Shown piece by piece: positions 30,157 through 41,679 of a stretch of 64,000 nt of DNA. The stretch comes from Gadus chalcogrammus (taxonomy: Eukaryota; Chordata; Actinopteri; Gadiformes; Gadidae). The stretch covers positions 28,272,739 to 28,336,738 of the forward strand of contig NC_079425.1 of assembly GCF_026213295.1 (NCBI RefSeq). The letters run 5' to 3'. How positions within the stretch are numbered: position 1 is the stretch's first letter; every line of letters begins with the position of its first letter. The notes under the pieces are model-generated. The model was not told the DNA's origin. It did no database searches and worked only from the letters and a program-made list of their open reading frames with translations. A program made the position numbers and the translations under genes.

Positions 30157-30342
30157 CTTCTGTACAAATGAAATGAAGTACGATGGTCTGATAGGACCAA
30201 GCTATTTGAAAACACCTCCGAGGGTGGTTTCAGAAGTTTACAGTTTCGGTCAGCGGATTCGCCGGCTTCGTGTGGACGGAAGGCCAAACCGTACAAGACC
30301 TTTGCGGTTTCGCCATGAAATCAGCTTTGTGTGGACGGGGCC

Positions 30343-30572
30343 TAAGACTGCTTAACCAGAGACTGTTTGGCTCGTGGCTTTCCTAAACATCTCAAAGAAA
30401 ATGTAAATAAATGTAAAAATATGCTGATACGAGTTCAACTGGAGATGAGAGTGTGCGTATCTGCGGGTGTGTAACCTTTTAACGCCAGCCACTGCTAATC
30501 CTCTGAACTCATTAGCCTAATTGGATGGACCCAAGCATTGATCTCGTTCTATTATGATTCTCCTCGGAACAG
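30343..30572. other. Intronic sequence, nothing recognised
   Basis: Unique-looking sequence leading into a tetranucleotide repeat. Confidence 0.5.
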
Positions 30573-30654
30573 ACTCACTCACTCACTCACTCACTCACTC
30601 ACTCACTCACTCACTCACTCACTCACTCACTCACTCACTCACTCACTCACTCAC
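30573..30654. repeat. (ACTC)n microsatellite
   Basis: About 20 uninterrupted TCAC units. Confidence 0.97.
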
Positions 30655-31935
30655 ACTGCAGGGAGGAATTATGCTTGTCAATATAAACAGACAAGTTAGA
30701 TGTGGAAAGCAACTGCTGGGATAAGTGTAAAGTCTGCCCAATAATACTCATCGACCTTCTGTCTCTGAAGGCTGGACACAGCTCGATAGCAGGCTTAGCA
30801 CAAAGTGATTCCAATGAGATTCATTGTGGTCAGTTAATGAGTCACAGGCTTTGAGGAACACCCTCAAGAAATATAAATAGTAAGTGATGTGTGATCCTTA
30901 TCCCCAAGGGCAATCAGCCGCTGGAAACACGAGGTCATTTCCTCGGGGAACAATAATGTATCTGGGTCTGGATCTGTCCAGCAGAGGCAGATTGGTGCAG
31001 TAGACTCTAATGTTCTGTAATCATAACAACTCTGTTTAATTGCTGAACGCCAAAGGCCTAACAATCCCTCTGAAGCCTAGCTGGGCTCAGTTTGACAGCT
31101 CAGCGTGCCGCCCACGCAGCAGGAAGCCAGTGTTTTCCCCTGCTCCAGCTGTGAGGCCCCCCGGCCCCCCTCGGAGCCTCCACCCCTCCTGGGACCTAAA
31201 CCTCTTCACCAGTGTCCTCCCCTGCCTCTTTCACACACCAACCCTCCCGCCCCCTCTCCCCTGCTCCCCTTCTATCTCAGAAGGTGTCTCACAAGTTGAT
31301 AATGAGGCGTGGTGCTGTAAAGGACCTTAGTAAAGGAGGCCTCCTCCATCCTCCCTTAGTAAAGGAGGCCTCCTCCATCCTCCCTATATATATAATACAA
31401 CGCCTTTCAAATAAACCTCTTACACCAAACCAAAGGACATAGAAGTCCAGACTGCAGCAGCAGGTTAAAGCACATCTTCATCAGGTTGACATTCTGTCCC
31501 TCTGACCCACTTATTCCTCTCACTTATCATCTGAGCTCATCCCCCCGCTCCCGTACCTCTCTCTTCAACCCGCAGAAGGTCAGAAGACACACGATTTCTG
31601 TGTGCACTTATATGTACTGTGTGTTTGTGTGTGTCTGTTTGTCTGTGAGTGTGTGTGTGTCTGCGTGTCTACCACATCATTGCTCATCTCTAGCAGTCTC
31701 ACTGGCCATCTATTTCCCAGAGAAGAATCCTACAGAATGAACACATTTTGAAATCGTAGAGGCATCAACCAACCCATGAACATGTGCATGCACACCCACA
31801 AAAACACACCTGTGCACACACAAACACAACCACATACACACAGGCTGGCCTGCAACACTTCAGTGCTAAATGAGGAGAATGGGGAATTCTGCTGAGAGAT
31901 TCTCTAGCAATGCCCTCTATCTTTCTCAGTATACC
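30655..31935. other. Intronic sequence with a 32-bp tandem duplicate
   Basis: CCTTAGTAAAGGAGGCCTCC / TCCATCCTCC occurs twice in tandem at 31325-31386. GT-rich at 31617-31665. No gene recognised. Confidence 0.5.
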
Positions 31936-31952
31936 GTTGCTTCAAACGTCCA

Positions 31953-32225
31953 CTGAATCAGCCCACTACACTGATTACACTGAATCAGTCCAGCACACTG
32001 AATCAGCCCAGCTCACTGAATCAGCCCACTAGACAATTTACACTGAATCGGCCCAGCACACTGAATCCGCCGCCAAGCACACTGAATCATCCCAGCTTAC
32101 TGATTATGCTGAATAAACCCAGCACACTGAATCAGCCCAGCACAATGATTACACAGATTCAGTCCAGTTTACTGATTAGACTGAATCCGCCCTGCTCACT
32201 GAATACGCCAACACAATGAATTACA
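31953..32225 (+). repeat. Degenerate minisatellite around CACTGAATCAGCCCAG
   Basis: About 14 units of 16-27 bp with variable insertions such as CTGATTA.ACTGAAT. Confidence 0.85.
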
Positions 32226-32363
32226 GCTGCAAAATAAACAAATCTATTTTTAAAAGCGCTGTCAGCAAGATATACACAGTGATCTATTTAGGGGAGCATA
32301 ACCAAGTTAAACAGACAGAGCACTGCATGGACAGATTGTGGCAAAAAGGAAAGAGATGATATG

Positions 32364-32565
<202 letters not shown>

Positions 32566-32663
32566 TAGCAGAGCAGGGATATTTTGAGATTAGGAAAGGG
32601 CAAAGAGAGTACTCATGACCAAGATGTTATGTGTGCAGTAGGTGCTATGTGCATATAGTAAAT

Positions 32664-32750
32664 ACAACCTAACCCTAACCTCACCATAACCCTAACTCTA
32701 ACCCTATAACCCTAATCTAATCCTAACCATAAACCTATCACCCTAACCCT
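32664..32750 (+). repeat. Degenerate CCCTAA (telomere-like) stretch
   Basis: CCTAACCCTAACC..CCATAACCCTAACTCTAACCC: interrupted telomere-type hexamers, not a pure array. Confidence 0.7.
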
Positions 32751-32847
32751 GACCTCCTCTTTCCTCCCCCCCATCTCCTCCTCAGCCCCCCCCGCCCTCA
32801 CCCCCCCTCAGCTCCCCCCCCCCTGTGATAAGGAGGAGCAGACGTAC

Positions 32848-32926
32848 CTGAGGCGTTCTTCAGGTTCCCGTTGGAATCCACCGTGGTGTACATGACGTAC
32901 GGCCCGGGCTGGTTCACCCCGAACGG
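32848..32926 (-). CDS. itfg1: itfg1 coding exon B
   Basis: A 79-nt exon on the minus strand. Acceptor CTGTCCTTGCAG ends at 32927; donor CAG|GTACGT begins at 32847. It encodes PFGVNQPGPYVMYTTVDSNG then NLKNAS and the first base of the next alanine codon. It begins in phase 0 after exon A (..QKVT) and ends in phase 1, which exon C completes. PFGVNQPGPY-MYTTVD is a signature stretch of ITFG1. The asparagine at NAS is a potential N-glycosylation site (N-x-S), fitting its extracellular position. No lesions. Confidence 0.92.
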
Positions 32927-33184
32927 CTGCAAGGACAGAAGGCTCCGTTAGACACCCGCTTTACACCTCATCTGCATCCTGCACACCTGACCGCTGCACA
33001 ACACTCAGGGCTCAGGACTGACGACGGAGCGACAGAGCCACACTCAGTACCCAATGTGGACGGGGAGGAACAGGGGTGATGGAGAGGTCTCCATAGAAAG
33101 GCGATGGATCGATACAACTGGCTGAATACGAGTGAGAGAACGGCCTCATCACAGCCTCCCTCTATTCCCTCTGTCAAATCACAG

Positions 33185-33430
33185 GCACACACACACGCAC
33201 ACAAACGCAGTGATGTGACCCCGTAAAAGTTAAACAGCCATACACACAGGGATATGACCCAATACCAGTTAAACAGACACACACACGCACACACACACAG
33301 GGGGATATGACCCAATACTAGTTAAACAGACACACACACACACACACACACACGGGGATATGACCGAATACCAGTTAAACAGACACAGACACACACACAC
33401 ACATGGGGATATGACCCCATACCAGTTCCA
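33185..33430 (+). repeat. 60-bp minisatellite with CA tracts
   Basis: Four units of GGGGATATGACCCAATACCA / GTTAAACAGACACACAC with variable CA length. Confidence 0.88.
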
Positions 33431-33557
33431 CAGACACATCTGGGGGGTTGATCAACTGATTAAATGATCAACAAAGACCGAGAATGAGGAAGAGAGGAGG
33501 TAGAAGAGAGAGAGCTAAGGAGCAGAAAGACAGAAGGGGTTGATAGAGTGATGGTGA

Positions 33558-33735
<178 letters not shown>

Positions 33736-33825
33736 GAGAGAGAGAGAGAAAGAGAGAAAGCATAAGAGACTAGGGGAGAGAGAGCATAAGAGACGGGGGG
33801 AGAGGTGGAGGCCATCCATCAACGC

Positions 33826-34106
33826 TAACAGTCTCATGTGAAACAGTCTCATGTGAAACAGTCTCATGTGAAACAGTCTCATGCCTAACAGCCTCATATC
33901 TAACAGTCTTATGCCTAACAGTCTCATGTCTAACAGGCTCATGTCTAACAGGCTTATGTCTAACAGGCTCATGTCTAAAAGTCTCATATCTAACAGCCTC
34001 ATGTCTATCAGTCTCATGTCTAACAGCCTCATGCCTAACATTCTCATGTGTAACAGTCTCATGGCTAACAGCCTCATGTCTAACAGTCTCATGTCTAGAC
34101 ATGAGT
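33826..34106 (+). repeat. 15-bp minisatellite
   Basis: About 18 units AACAGTCTCATGTCT with substitutions; 15 is divisible by 3, so open frames on both strands are artefacts. Confidence 0.93.
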
Positions 34107-34197
34107 GTTGTCTGTCTTTCTTCATCCTGTATTCTTGTGAGTGCAGCTTGGAACTCTTCTGGTTTAATTTACTGATAAAGACCCCATAAGCGTGGAC

Positions 34198-34434
34198 TCA
34201 AAGCAGAAGGGGAAACCCGTACAGACATCCATCAATAAGATCAGCTGCATGGGGAAACCTGCCAATGCTGCTGAACACTACAGCGCCACTACATTCGGGT
34301 GAAGCGTGTTTTACATGACCTTCCTTGTTACAAGGATGACATTTACAACATATTATAGCACAACAAAATGAGCAACATAATGTGACATTAGACGGGAGCG
34401 CTATGGACAGCACTGCAATCAACAACAGCTTCAT
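34198..34434 (-). CDS. Possible small cysteine-rich secreted protein (orphan)
   Basis: A 78-codon ORF: MKLLLIAVLSIALPSN looks like a signal peptide, followed by a dense cysteine run (CCSFCCAIICCKCHPC) and a tail without known motif. A TATA-like CTATAAAAGCTTG lies on the same strand about 65 bases ahead of the ATG (plus positions about 34487-34499). Alternatively only the signal-peptide exon is real and splices near its end, or this is a relic of another gene. No family recognised. It sits in the itfg1 A-B intron in the same orientation. Confidence 0.25.
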   Translation of the reverse strand: MKLLLIAVLSIALPSNVTLCCSFCCAIICCKCHPCNKEGHVKHASPECSGAVVFSSIGRFPHAADLIDGCLYGFPLLL

Positions 34435-34546
34435 CTCTGCCAGAGCTATCGTCAGAGGAAAGGCGTGGTGTCATCGCAGAGGTTGTCAAGCTTTTATAGC
34501 AGCATGACCCATATCAGAGCTTTCACTCATCGGGGAGAGAACCCCT

Positions 34547-34549
<3 letters not shown>

Positions 34550-34602
<53 letters not shown>
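34550..34602. repeat. (GA)n microsatellite
   Basis: About 26 GA units. Confidence 0.97.
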
Positions 34603-34604
<2 letters not shown>

Positions 34605-34693
34605 TGATGGTGTGGTATTGAGAAGGTAAGCAATGCTCTGTCTCCCCTGTCAGGTGCATTGGTGCAGAAAGCTAACTCTCATTTATACATATA

Positions 34694-36470
34694 GGGGCCT
34701 ATTTTAACGGTCTGAAACGCAAGTGAGAAGCGCCAAGCGCAAGTAGCTTTGTGGGCGGTTCTATGGCGATGTTGCTATTTTACCGGCACATAAATGACTC
34801 TTGCGCCTGGCGCAAATCTAAAAGGGGTTGGTCTGAAGTGGCCTAATTACCCGTAGGTGTGGTTTGGGCGTAACGTGCAATAAACCAATGAGAGTGCCAG
34901 CGCCCATCCCCTTTAAGAGCCATGAGCGTATTTGAATCTGACAAGTTGATATTTTGACAGTCGCGTTTCCAGTCTCCGATGAGACAGATGCATGACCACA
35001 TGAATTTCAAACTTCAAATGGCTCAGTTTATGGTATAATAATAATTAAATAATATGGCCTAATTCACAAATGGAATAGCTTTTTCTTCCTCAAATAAATT
35101 TCAGCAAAGAAAACTTAACACACACACTTAACTGTGGTTCTATTTAATGATGTAAGCAATACATTAACAAACAGTTTCTTACCAGTATTGTATGCATTAT
35201 CGTTATCAACTTGTGTTCCTAATATGCATGTGTCCCCCCGTTAATATACATTGCCATGGACTGTATTAACCGTTACGTGTTTAGTTTGCGTGTGTTTAAA
35301 CAGATGGACGCACACACGCACCCCTGCTTTCATTAAAGAGAACCTATTATACTACTTTATTGGTCTTAATTTCTTATTAATGACTCCTATAGCGCAACCT
35401 GACACGAATCACAGCACAAAAAACGATGTAGATTTTCGGGAAACTCTTCCTCTCATCTGGGCGCTTTCAGCATTCTCTGTCAACGCTCGGTTTCGTCCTT
35501 CTCCGCCCCCTCGCCCCCCTCCTGCCAACCCCACTCCGTTGTGAATGGTTACCTTCCGGAAGACCTGCGAAGGGCAGTCGAGGTCCACCCCCACCCCCAC
35601 CCCTGGTACTTGGGTCTTTCGGAAAACCAAATAAATTAAATAAGTTTCCCTCACAATCCAAAAACATTTTTTGAGAGGGGAAGTCATTGTTCCACAAACA
35701 TGCAAAGCTACACTGTGAAGTGAAAAGTGCGGACTTGAAGCGCGCCACGAGGAGATTTGACCAGGCATATTGGGGCGTGGCAGGAGTGCCTCTACGTAGA
35801 TGATTTCCCGGAAATGTGAACAAGCGAATCGCAAACGTTGTTCCGAGTGTTTAGCGCTCTGCACAGCCACCCCAGACTGTCAGCAGGGAACACGTCGAAA
35901 TGCATGTACGTCATTATTTGACACTTTAGTATGGTTCAACATGACTATCAATCATTATAACAACGTTTATAGGTCATAAAAGTCGAAAAAGCATAATAGG
36001 TCCCCTTTAATTATTTTACACATACACACACACACGCACGCCCGCATTCATTCATTATTTTTAACACTCACTCGCGGTAAAACAATTTTTTCTCCCAATC
36101 AAATACTCCTCAATCCTAAAAGTTATGGGCTTGTACACGATGTCTGTGTCAAGAAAATATTTGCTTGCTGTACGGTGTTTGCAGACGCATTGACTTAAAA
36201 GTACAACTTATTATCGCTGTATCAGCTGTTCTTTCCCAAATAATTTACCAAGAATGTGTGGCTAAGTAGATGAAAGAAGCAAAGTGTATGCACGAGGTGA
36301 ACAAGAAACATTATGCATGAGCCCTTAAAACAGCATCTGAACAACGCGCAACTGACTTTAAACCGGGTATTTTCTGGTTTGTGGCGCAAGTGATTTCTGA
36401 AACTGCAAAATAGCACCAGGGAACGTTTGCGCAAGAACACGCCTCCTCCTTTCGCCGAACCGCCCCTTGA
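34694..36470. mobile_element. Harbinger-type MITE (GGGCCTATTTTAACGG), right end unresolved
   Basis: The left end AGGGGCCTATTTTAACGGTC and the GAAACGCAAGTGAGAAGCGC region match a common fish MITE family. The right-hand body (GCGCAAGAACACGCCTCCTC near 36430-36450) is also typical, but the right terminus is not clear. Interrupted by a TTAA-flanked MITE at 35333-36010. Confidence 0.6.
35333..36010. mobile_element. TTAA-flanked MITE (AGAGAACCTATTATAC)
   Basis: Ends TTAAAGAGAACCTATTATAC and GCATAATAGGTCCCCTTTAA, inverted, with TTAA at both edges. Inside a larger MITE. No coding content recognised. Confidence 0.82.
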
Positions 36471-36701
36471 CATTGTCTTCTTCAATGGAAACATGTTATA
36501 ATCGAAACGGCTGCCCAGACACAAATAAAACACAAAGTGTGAAGGTGGCTGAACGGCAGATGGCTATAGCATAAAGACAAGCTCTGATTAAACATACCGC
36601 CACCGATGATGGATGGTGTGTGGTCGACAGCAGGAGCAGAGACCCAGAAGGGTATGTGGTGCTATAAGGATGCTAACATGCTATAGCAGGAGAGCCCTTA
36701 C

Positions 36702-36745
36702 CGTCACTTTCTGAGGACAGTCACTGGAACACAGGCCACTGAGCA
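36702..36745 (-). CDS. itfg1: itfg1 coding exon A
   Basis: A 44-nt micro-exon on the minus strand. Acceptor TCTTCTCCCAG ends at 36746 and donor ACG|GTAAGG starts at 36701. After two bases of a split codon (expected valine) it encodes LSGLCSSDCPQKVT, with a C-x3-C pair, matching the ITFG1 segment ahead of PFGVNQPGP. Phase out is 0 and exon B starts in phase 0. The preceding exon should end with one base of the split codon; I could not find it in 36746-64000. Confidence 0.88.
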
Positions 36746-37700
36746 CTGGGAGAAGAGAGGGGGAGAGGGAGGGATGGAGGAGGTAGAACGAGAGGAGGAG
36801 GAAGAAAAAAAGACGTTAAATGTTTGTGTGGATTTCTTACGTCTTTCTTTGAGGGACGTGGACCCGGAGTGAAGCCTTCACCAGCGGGGGACTCTAACCC
36901 TTCTCACGTCTCCTCGTCTCAGTCGGTCCTGACAGACGCACACCTGATTTACATTCAAGAAGGGCTTCCCCCCCAGCCTCCAAAGCGCCCCGTCCGTCAG
37001 TCTGTCTCAATCAATACAGAGGAGGTGGGAGACCCATTTAAATAAATTAGCAGCACTGAGAGACACAGGAAAAATAAATGCGCTGGCTAATAACCTGCGT
37101 GTGAGTGCACTGGTGTATGTGTGCATGAGGTGTGTGTGTGTGTGCGTGGGTGGGTGGGTGGGTGTGTGAAGTATCCCTCAGGCCAATACCTCTGCAGCAG
37201 AATTCAGATGCAGCAATCCTGAAAATGTCTTAAACCAGAAAGGTGTCATTGAATGTTTCTTGAAACATATTTTGCATATTTGTATGGATAACCCAGCTCA
37301 GTATTTCGGTGCCATCGTGCTTCTTCATGGTGGTTTTCTTGTAAACAGCCTCAGTGAACGACATGACCGGATGAGGCTGATCTTCCTGGGCTTCTGCTCC
37401 TCCGAACTGACTGGGGAGACCACTTCCAGATCCACGCTGGCCTGAAGAAGACGCTCGGTGGGCCCAGAGGCACGGCCACCGGGGAGACGGGACGCCTTCC
37501 CCTTCCCTCAACCTCGTCTTGAATATCAGCAGGGACGCACGTTCAACATGAGGATCAATAAGTTAAAGGCTGAGCTGTCAGCAGCGCACCAAAGCTAACT
37601 ATGATTGATAGATTATAAGGTATTGATTTAGCATTAAAGCTGTCCAACCTCGACAGGAAGGAGAAGGTAAGGTGGCTGATGGGAGGACGATAGGTAGCTG
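36746..37700. other. Itfg1 intron, nothing recognised
   Basis: AGGAGG-rich at 36760-36810; (TG)n at 37127-37165. No coding frame with family motifs. Confidence 0.5.
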
Positions 37701-37718
37701 GAATCATTATGCAAGGGA

Positions 37719-37768
37719 TAATGTATAGACACCGGTCATTATCGGGACCGGCGACGTTCTATACATTA
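37719..37768. repeat. Imperfect palindrome at the edge of a dispersed repeat
   Basis: TAATGTATAGA (37719-37729) and TCTATACATTA (37758-37768) enclose ACCGGTC and GACCGG. The repeat body (about 37970-38105, GACAGCGGTCAGTAATACTT) recurs at 57878-58040. Confidence 0.85.
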
Positions 37769-38189
37769 CCCCGCTTATTACACGGCTACTTGCCAATACG
37801 AAAAAATAACTCCACATGGTGTGTCTTTAAGCAATTTATTAGTTCCTAGCATTCTTAGTGTCGATCAGAAGAGAAATAGTCTGCCAAACACGTTGACGTC
37901 GATAGCAACCGAAGACGCTGGGATTGACAAGTTACCGGACTACTTGCGGAGTAATACCAAAGACGTCATTAGAGGCAAAAAATCCTTTGTTTTCCTTGAC
38001 AGCGGTCAGTAATACTTAGCAACGGTGAATTATCAAATATAATTAATCGGCAGAAGTTGTAAAGGGCCCATGCAAGTGTACAGAGCGTTCCACGGCATTG
38101 TAATAAATTGTTTCAATTCACAACGCAGCAACGTGACGCAACTTTAGAGGGCAAGGCAACACCGCTTCAAACACAGACTGTGATGACGG

Positions 38190-38812
38190 GAATCCCCCAC
38201 CGGGAGAGAGACTCATCCCCCACCGGGAGAGAGACTCATCCCCCACCAGGAGAGAGACTCATCCCCCACCAGGAGAGACTCTTCCCCCACCAGGAGAGAC
38301 TCTTCCCCCACCAGGAGAGACTCTTCCCCCACCAGGAGAGACTCTTCCCCCACCAGGAGAGACTCATCCCCCACCGGGAGAGGAGGGACTCATCCCCCAC
38401 CGGGAGAGGAGGGACTCATCCCCCACCGGGAGAGGAGGGACTCATCCCCCACCGGGAGAGGAGGGACTCATCCCCCACCGGGAGAGGAGGGACTCATCCC
38501 CCACCGGGAGAGGAGAGACTCATCCCCCACCAGGAGAGAGACTCATCCCCCACCAGGAGAGAGACTCATCCCCCACCAGGAGAGAGACTCATCCCCCACC
38601 AGGAGAGACTCATCCCCCACCAGGGGAGACTCATCCCCCACCGGGAGAGGAGGGACTCATTCCCCACCAGGAGAGACTCATCCCCCACCGGGAGAGGAGG
38701 GACTCATTCCCCCACCAGCAGAGGAGGGACTCTGGACCACCACTACATCAGAGGAGGGACTCTGGACCACTACATCAGAGGAGGGACTCTGGACCACCCC
38801 AGACTGGGAGCA
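38190..38812 (+). repeat. 24-27-bp minisatellite
   Basis: About 24 copies of ACTCATCCCCCACCGGGAGA with AGG insertions. Gives a spurious proline-rich frame (HPPPGE repeats). The last units are TCTGGACCACTACATCAG type. Confidence 0.93.
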
Positions 38813-39009
38813 CAGAGCCAGGGTTCTTCAAGGAGCAGCTCATCAAGGCATGGAACAGAGCTTTAATGTCAGGGCAGCCTGCGCTTAATGCTTTGTGTAA
38901 CTCAGCCCCCCTCGTCAATACCGAGGCATAGTGAGGAGACGACGGCCGCAGCTGACCTCAACAACGTTTGTTGCACACCGAGAACACTCCAGACAAAATG
39001 ACATGTTGA

Positions 39010-39282
39010 CCTTCAAAACCTCATATGAATATGTACCTCTGGTATGAATACGTACCCCTGGTATGAATACGTACCTCTGGTGTGAATATGTACCTCTGGT
39101 ATGAATATGTACCTCTGGTGTGAATATGCACCTCTGGTATGAATATGTACCTCTGGTGTGATATGTACCTCTGGTGTGATATGTACCTCTGGTGTGAATA
39201 TGTACTTCTGGTATGAATATGTACCTCTGGTGTGATATGTACCTCTGGTGTGATATGTACCTCTGGTGTGATATGTACATCA
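39010..39282 (-). repeat. 18-20-bp minisatellite
   Basis: About 14 units of GTACCTCTGGTATGAATAT and shorter GTGTGATAT variants. Confidence 0.92.
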
Positions 39283-39374
39283 CAACGCCACAATTCCCCT
39301 ACTTTCATTTGGTTGTGATGTCAGGCACTGGGAGCCACCAGAGAGGCGATGTCCCTTTGCACATTACTGTAAAC

Positions 39375-40075
39375 CAGGGGTCGGCAACCCTAGGCACGCG
39401 TGCCACCTCTGGCACAGGGCAGCATAATCATTGGCACCCTTAAAAAAAAAAAGAAATGTATTTTCTTATTATTTTTTTTTAATTAAAAAATGTCACCGCA
39501 CAATGCGGCAGCATAATCATTACTACCAATTTTTTTTGCACTTTATTCTGTTTTGAGCATTTCCTCCCAGTGCAAATATGTTTCAATTAGTTACAGAAAG
39601 CAGTGTTCTGAAATGGGATCAATTAATAGTTTTTAAACCTATGTTGTGAGAAATAGAGAAGATAATATTTAAAATATTGTTGCAAGTGGCCTGTATGCAT
39701 CGCCATCACATGGTTTTGCAAAGCTGTACATGTCTCAAAGATATTGATGTGGATGTGTCCAACATTCTCATATATTCTCGTTTTTTACATTTCTCACAGC
39801 AAATATGAGTTTCTGAAAATGGTGTTTTAAGATGGGACTTATGTAATTATAATTTGTAAGCCCATGTTGCAAATATAACAACCAAAAAAACATTTAAAAT
39901 GTTGATGCATGATTATGGACTATATGGAAATAATACAATTCAAGTTCTTCTTGAAATGTTTTTTGTCACTGTGTCATAATTTAGATTAAGTTTTAAAATA
40001 TTGTTGCTTAAGGCACACTCATTAACGAGAAAATGTCAAACTGGCGCTGCATGTTGAAAAGGTTGCTGACCCCTG
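39375..40075. mobile_element. hAT (Charlie-like) MITE with CTGTAAAC duplication
   Basis: Ends CAGGGGTCGGCAACC and GGTTGCTGACCCCTG are inverted; a perfect 8-bp duplication CTGTAAAC lies at 39367-39374 and 40076-40083. 701 bp, no coding content. Confidence 0.95.
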
Positions 40076-40213
40076 CTGTAAACCATCTATCAATAAATAA
40101 AAGCTATCACAGGGTTATATGATGATAACAATGAATTATACCAGGCCAGCCCCCAACCCTTTTGTTTGTCTATTGGAAAGCCAAAAGCGGACCACTGTAG
40201 GAACACAGGTCAC

Positions 40214-40298
40214 CTGGATAGAGCCTGAGCCAGCCCTCGTAGAGGTCTCTGGTCTCTAGGTCGTCCTCAGAAGTTTTCTCCAGCGGTCTCTTCACTGG
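40214..40298 (-). other. Candidate exon of unknown gene (weak)
   Basis: Minus-strand 85-nt stretch bounded by CTTGCCAACCAG and CCAG|GTGACC, open in one frame (PVKRPLEKTSEDDLETRDLY then EGWLRLYP). Not part of ITFG1 as I know it and no family recognised. Could be chance. Confidence 0.2.
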
Positions 40299-40538
40299 CT
40301 GGTTGGCAAGTATATACGTCTGTGTTCGTGTCTGTAAAAAGTCGGTATTCATACCTGTAATGTGTCTGTGTGTGCGTGCATGCATACGCAAATATCATTT
40401 TTGTGTTGTGAACGCGCACGTGTCAGATTAAAAAGTAGCTAATTAAAATCAAGTAACTGGAATTGTTCGCCTACACTGAATTAAATAGCCCAGGCCAAGT
40501 AACCATGGTTGAGTGATTGAGGGTGAGAGTGAGAGAGG

Positions 40539-40641
<103 letters not shown>

Positions 40642-40788
40642 AGAGAGGGGGAGACAAAGACAGAGAGAGTGAAAGAGAGAGTGAAAGAGAGGGAGACGGA
40701 GAGCAGAGATCGTACCGCTGCGGTCGTCCTTCACGACTCAGCGCCGCCCCCACTGCTCCAGGGACCATAAGTCAACGTGTGTCTATCA

Positions 40789-40926
40789 GTGTGTGTGTGT
40801 GTGTGTGCGTGCGTGCGCGTGTGTGTCTGCGTGCGTGCGTGACTGCGTCCCCATCAGTGTCTGTGTGTCTGCGCACACATCCGTGTGTGTGTGTGTGTCT
40901 GAGTGCGTGCGTGTGTGCGTGCGTGC
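40789..40926. repeat. GT/GC-rich compound microsatellite
   Basis: GTGTGTGC and GTGCGTGC mixtures. Confidence 0.9.
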
Positions 40927-41056
40927 AGTGATTTCTCATGCGGTGCATGTGTATTTGTAGTATGTATTCGTGTGTACGTGTGTTTGTGAAGCTTGTTAGT
41001 GTCAAGAGTTCAATACAACCTAGAAGTTGGAGAACCGGATAAACAACATTGATTAG

Positions 41057-41216
41057 GGTTCTGTACTGTTAGGCCTCTGGTTCTGGTCTGTTAGGCCTTT
41101 GGTTCTGTACTGTTGGGGTTCTGGTTCTGTACTGTTAGGCCTCTGGTTCTGTACTGTTGTGGTTCTGGTTCTGTACTGATGGGCCTCTGATTCTGTACTG
41201 TTTGGGTTCTGGTTCC
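41057..41216 (+). repeat. 21-23-bp minisatellite
   Basis: Units GTTCTGTACTGTTAGGCCTCTG with variants, about 7 copies. Confidence 0.9.
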
Positions 41217-41309
41217 CAACAAGCAGAGAACTCAAAGTCCCAACCAAGATCCTAGAACAGCTCCCAAATGTCCAGCAGAAAAAACATCCTGGGATCGCAG
41301 CTTATATTA

Positions 41310-41310
<1 letters not shown>

Positions 41311-41370
<60 letters not shown>
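41311..41370. repeat. (CA)n microsatellite
   Basis: About 29 CA units. Confidence 0.97.
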
Positions 41371-41372
<2 letters not shown>

Positions 41373-41679
41373 TGACACACACACACAGCCATTTTTCGAG
41401 TGCAATATTGATGGCAGTGGTCTGGCACAAGACTACACACTCTGTACAGTAAAAACGGTACAGAGTGCATGGGATGTTTGTTGTAGTGGCCAACAATGAG
41501 TCAGCGTGTGATGTATGTCTCAGATGAACACAGGAGGACGTAAGAGAGGGACGGATGATGCTGGGGGGAAGGAGCTATTTTTAGGTTAAGAGGGACTGTG
41601 AGAACGGAGCGGTTGGAGATGTGTCCACAACATCCAGAGTGTTTACATTCTGAATGAGGAGATACATTAAGTCTTTGAT

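Larger units (their letters stand above)
17517..30342. mobile_element. Candidate large PIF/Harbinger-like element or element nest, TAA flanks
   Basis: Left end TAA|GGCCCCGTCCACATGAAGCC (17514 onward) and right end TGTGTGGACGGGGCC|TAA (to 30345) are inverted repeats of 13 bases with matching TAA flanks, as expected for PIF/Harbinger (TWA duplication, ends starting GG). The interior is mostly nested elements: a helicase gene, a hAT, a TTAA MITE, a MADF Harbinger and a long-TIR element. The two ends could instead come from two copies of the same MITE family; only the outermost 800 (left) and 180 (right) bases look like element body. Confidence 0.5.

Noticed and set aside
37230..37511. 93-codon minus ORF as a missing itfg1 exon
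   Set aside because: No similarity to the ITFG1 segment expected upstream of exon A and no splice sites of the right phase.
38108..38866. 252-codon proline/arginine-rich ORF
   Set aside because: Translation of the 24-27-bp minisatellite; the flanks have no gene structure.
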